Source of the DNA: Azospirillum sp. TSA2s
GTDB lineage: Bacteria > Pseudomonadota > Alphaproteobacteria > Azospirillales > Azospirillaceae
NCBI RefSeq assembly: GCF_004923315.1
Contig: NZ_CP039650.1
Span: forward strand, 2,691,501-2,755,500
DNA: 64,000 nucleotides
Direction of reading: 5' to 3'
Positions 62,342-64,000 of this stretch are shown here, one piece after another. The notes below the pieces were generated by a model. That model made no database searches, was not told where the DNA came from, and saw only the letters and a program-made list of their open reading frames with translations. The position numbers and the translations under genes were made by a program. Positions within the stretch are counted from its first letter, which is position 1. Each line of letters begins with the position of its first letter.

Positions 62342-63721
62342 TCAATGCCCCCCGACCAGCACCTTGCGAATCCGCCTGACGCCCGACCAGACGAAGGCGA
62401 TGACGATGGGGATCATCACCCCCACCAGCATGTCGGGATCGACCTTGAACCCGAAGCCCTTCAGCCCCTTCGCCGCATAGCCGACGATGCCGACGAGGTA
62501 GTAGCTGATCGCCACCACCGACAGCCCCTCGACCGTCTCCTGCAGGCGCAGCTGCAATTGCGCACGGCGGTCCATGGATTGGAGCAGTTCGGCGTTCTGC
62601 CCCTCCACCGCGATCTCGACACGGGTGCGCAGCAGGTTGCTGGCCCGCGCGACGCGCTGCGACAGCGAATCGAGACGCTGCTCCACCGCCTCGCAGGTGC
62701 TGATCGCCGGGTTCAGGCGGCGATCCATGAACTCCTGGATGGTCTGCAGCCCCTCGATCCGGATCTCGCGCAGTTCCTCGATTCGCCGCTCCACCAGTTC
62801 GTAATAGGCGCGGGCGGCGCCGAATCGATAGGCGGTCTCTGCGGAGATCTGCTCGGTCTGGGCCGCCAGCAGGGTCAGGCGATCCAGCAGGTCACGCTCG
62901 TCCTGCAGGTCGCGCAGGCTGGCGATGCGGGTGGTGACGTCGGACAGCCCGGCCTCGATCGGGCCGATGCGGGGCAGCACGCCGCGCGCCATCGGCAGGG
63001 CCAGCAGGGCCAGCACGCGATAGGTCTCGATCTCCAGCAGCCGCTGGACGACGCGGCCGGTCTGGCGCGGAGTCATCGAATGGTCGGCGACCAGCATCCG
63101 GGAGAATCCATCGCCATGGATGCGGAAGTCGGTCCAGGCGGTTGCCGACCGGCCGGCGATCCGCGACCCGACATAGCTTTCCGACCCGAACATCGCCGCC
63201 ATCATGTTGGGGGACGGCTCCGGCTGGTCGGGGGAGAGCACGGCGACGTGGATGCCGACCAGCAGTTCGCCCGGCAGCCCGGCCAGCCAGTCGCGCGGCA
63301 ATGCGTGCAGCGCCGGTTCCAGGAAAGGATCGGCCAGGGAGCCTGCCGGCATGGCGCTGGGGCGGAAGACCGTCCAGGTCGAGAACTCTGTATGCCGCTC
63401 CCACTTCAGATGGAAGCTGCCGAAGGACGCGCTGTGGTGGGTGGCGCCCTGCGGCGGGCGGACCACGCCGGCCCAGTCGCACAGCGCCTCCAGGTGGCGG
63501 CGGTCGGCCTCCGCCGCGCCCTCCCCCGACAGCATCGCCAGCATGGTGGCGCTCACCGGCGCGGTCAGCGATTCGGGCGGCCGGGCATGGACCTCGTTGG
63601 TCAGAGTCTGCCGCAGCGGATGGTCCCGCAGCGGACGCGGCCCGGTCATGCCGGCACCGGTTCCGGAGGCGCCGGCGCGGTTGAGGCTATCCGTGGTCGT
63701 CCGCACCGCTCCGTCGCCCAT
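62342..63721 (-). CDS. DUF3422 family membrane protein
   Basis: A 459-residue protein of DUF3422. RPLRDHPLRQTLTNEVHARPPE near the N-terminus is the family opening; a long helical region (about 240-395, with RRIEELREIRIEGLQTIQEF and EAVEQRLDSLSQRVARASNLL) precedes two C-terminal membrane segments (about 397-420 and 432-450). Function unknown; the coiled-coil plus two-segment end recalls CorA-like architecture. GGAGGAAAGC before the ATG giving MGDGAVRTTTDS decides the start. Confidence 0.85.
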   Translation of the reverse strand: MGDGAVRTTTDSLNRAGASGTGAGMTGPRPLRDHPLRQTLTNEVHARPPESLTAPVSATMLAMLSGEGAAEADRRHLEALCDWAGVVRPPQGATHHSASFGSFHLKWERHTEFSTWTVFRPSAMPAGSLADPFLEPALHALPRDWLAGLPGELLVGIHVAVLSPDQPEPSPNMMAAMFGSESYVGSRIAGRSATAWTDFRIHGDGFSRMLVADHSMTPRQTGRVVQRLLEIETYRVLALLALPMARGVLPRIGPIEAGLSDVTTRIASLRDLQDERDLLDRLTLLAAQTEQISAETAYRFGAARAYYELVERRIEELREIRIEGLQTIQEFMDRRLNPAISTCEAVEQRLDSLSQRVARASNLLRTRVEIAVEGQNAELLQSMDRRAQLQLRLQETVEGLSVVAISYYLVGIVGYAAKGLKGFGFKVDPDMLVGVMIPIVIAFVWSGVRRIRKVLVGGH

Positions 63722-63950
63722 GCTTTCCTCCGCCATCCCAGAACCGTACCGTGAGGTTACACAATCCGGCATCGGCGAACTTGCCGGATCGCGCCAGCGT
63801 CGCCACACTATAGTCAGTCCGTTAGAACACATCGTACGGCGCGGCGCGAGACCGCCCGCCATGACATTGTGTCCTACCATGGAACAAGGCCGGCACAAGC
63901 CGTCAGGCCGGGCAGACCGGGTTCCGCCCCATCACAGGTTCGGAGTTTTC

Positions 63951-64000
63951 ATGAGCGCGCTTGCCGTCACCGACGATCTCTTCTTCAACCGCGCCGGCAT
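63951..64000 (+). CDS. Start of an unidentified protein, cut by the right edge
   Basis: Sixteen full codons are visible (MSALAVTDDLFFNRAG). GGAG six bases before the ATG supports a real start. Too short to assign. Confidence 0.6.
   Translation, partial: MSALAVTDDLFFNRAG

Noticed and set aside
63881..63904. GGAAC-N15-CGTC before the last, truncated gene, considered as an EcfG promoter
   Set aside because: The spacer is one base too short and the -10 is not CGTT.

Overview
The window is a high-GC, densely packed piece of alphaproteobacterial chromosome. Gene content and regulatory signals (SAM-II riboswitch, EcfG-type promoters, a CtrA box, PHA phasin, aa3 oxidase operon) fit a Rhodospirillales bacterium, most likely Azospirillum or a close relative; the genus is inferred, not proven. 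I see no tRNA, rRNA, insertion sequence, phage or CRISPR array, and no obvious transferred island.

Layout. 1-4155: circularly permuted ATP-grasp protein (cut by the left edge), solitary motB, a flavin reductase-like protein, and a minus-strand run of a small DUF1488-like protein, a DUF6134-like periplasmic protein and an SCP2 lipid-binding protein. 4327-9111 is a lipid-catabolism block: acyl-CoA ligase, MerR regulator, acyl-CoA thioesterase, etfB, etfA. 9219-21614: VOC protein, hybrid histidine kinase, murJ, AraC/GyrI regulator, metZ behind a SAM-II riboswitch, phasin, CDF metal exporter, OsmC, YjbH outer-membrane protein, PepSY-like protein. 21957-26657: DUF1328 protein, EcfG-like ECF sigma factor, lytic transglycosylase, two small proteins, a methyltransferase. 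26693-35177: tamA-tamB, with typA divergent. 35363-47375: Fe(III) permease fbpB, K+/H+ antiporter, glycine-zipper lipoproteins, patatin, MsbA-type exporter, fbpC-fbpA, and a degenerate-GGDEF/EAL protein. 47951-53523: small proteins, YnfA, CsbD, PpiD-like foldase, trpE and a 24-codon hydrophobic peptide. 53632-61705 is one minus-strand cytochrome c oxidase operon, ctaC-ctaD-ctaB-(small coxF-like)-ctaG-ctaE-DUF983-surf1-M32 carboxypeptidase. A DUF3422 membrane protein and the first 50 bases of another gene close the window.

How parts work together. The acyl-CoA ligase, thioesterase and EtfAB form a beta-oxidation/electron-transfer set; a shared operator-like motif precedes both the ligase and the MerR gene, suggesting autogenous control. 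The ECF sigma factor has candidate targets here: exact GGAAC-N16-CGTT promoters precede the phasin gene (with a PhaR-like CTGC-N3-GCAG operator inside the spacer) and the 17-kDa-antigen-like lipoprotein gene.

The most unusual structure is a family of four 101-116 bp GC-rich composite inverted repeats, each 14-40 bp after a stop codon. One sits between etfB and etfA. Two others exactly bracket the segment between fbpB and fbpC; turning that segment round would put fbpA-fbpC-fbpB head to tail on one strand. This suggests that a repeat-mediated inversion split an iron-transport operon.
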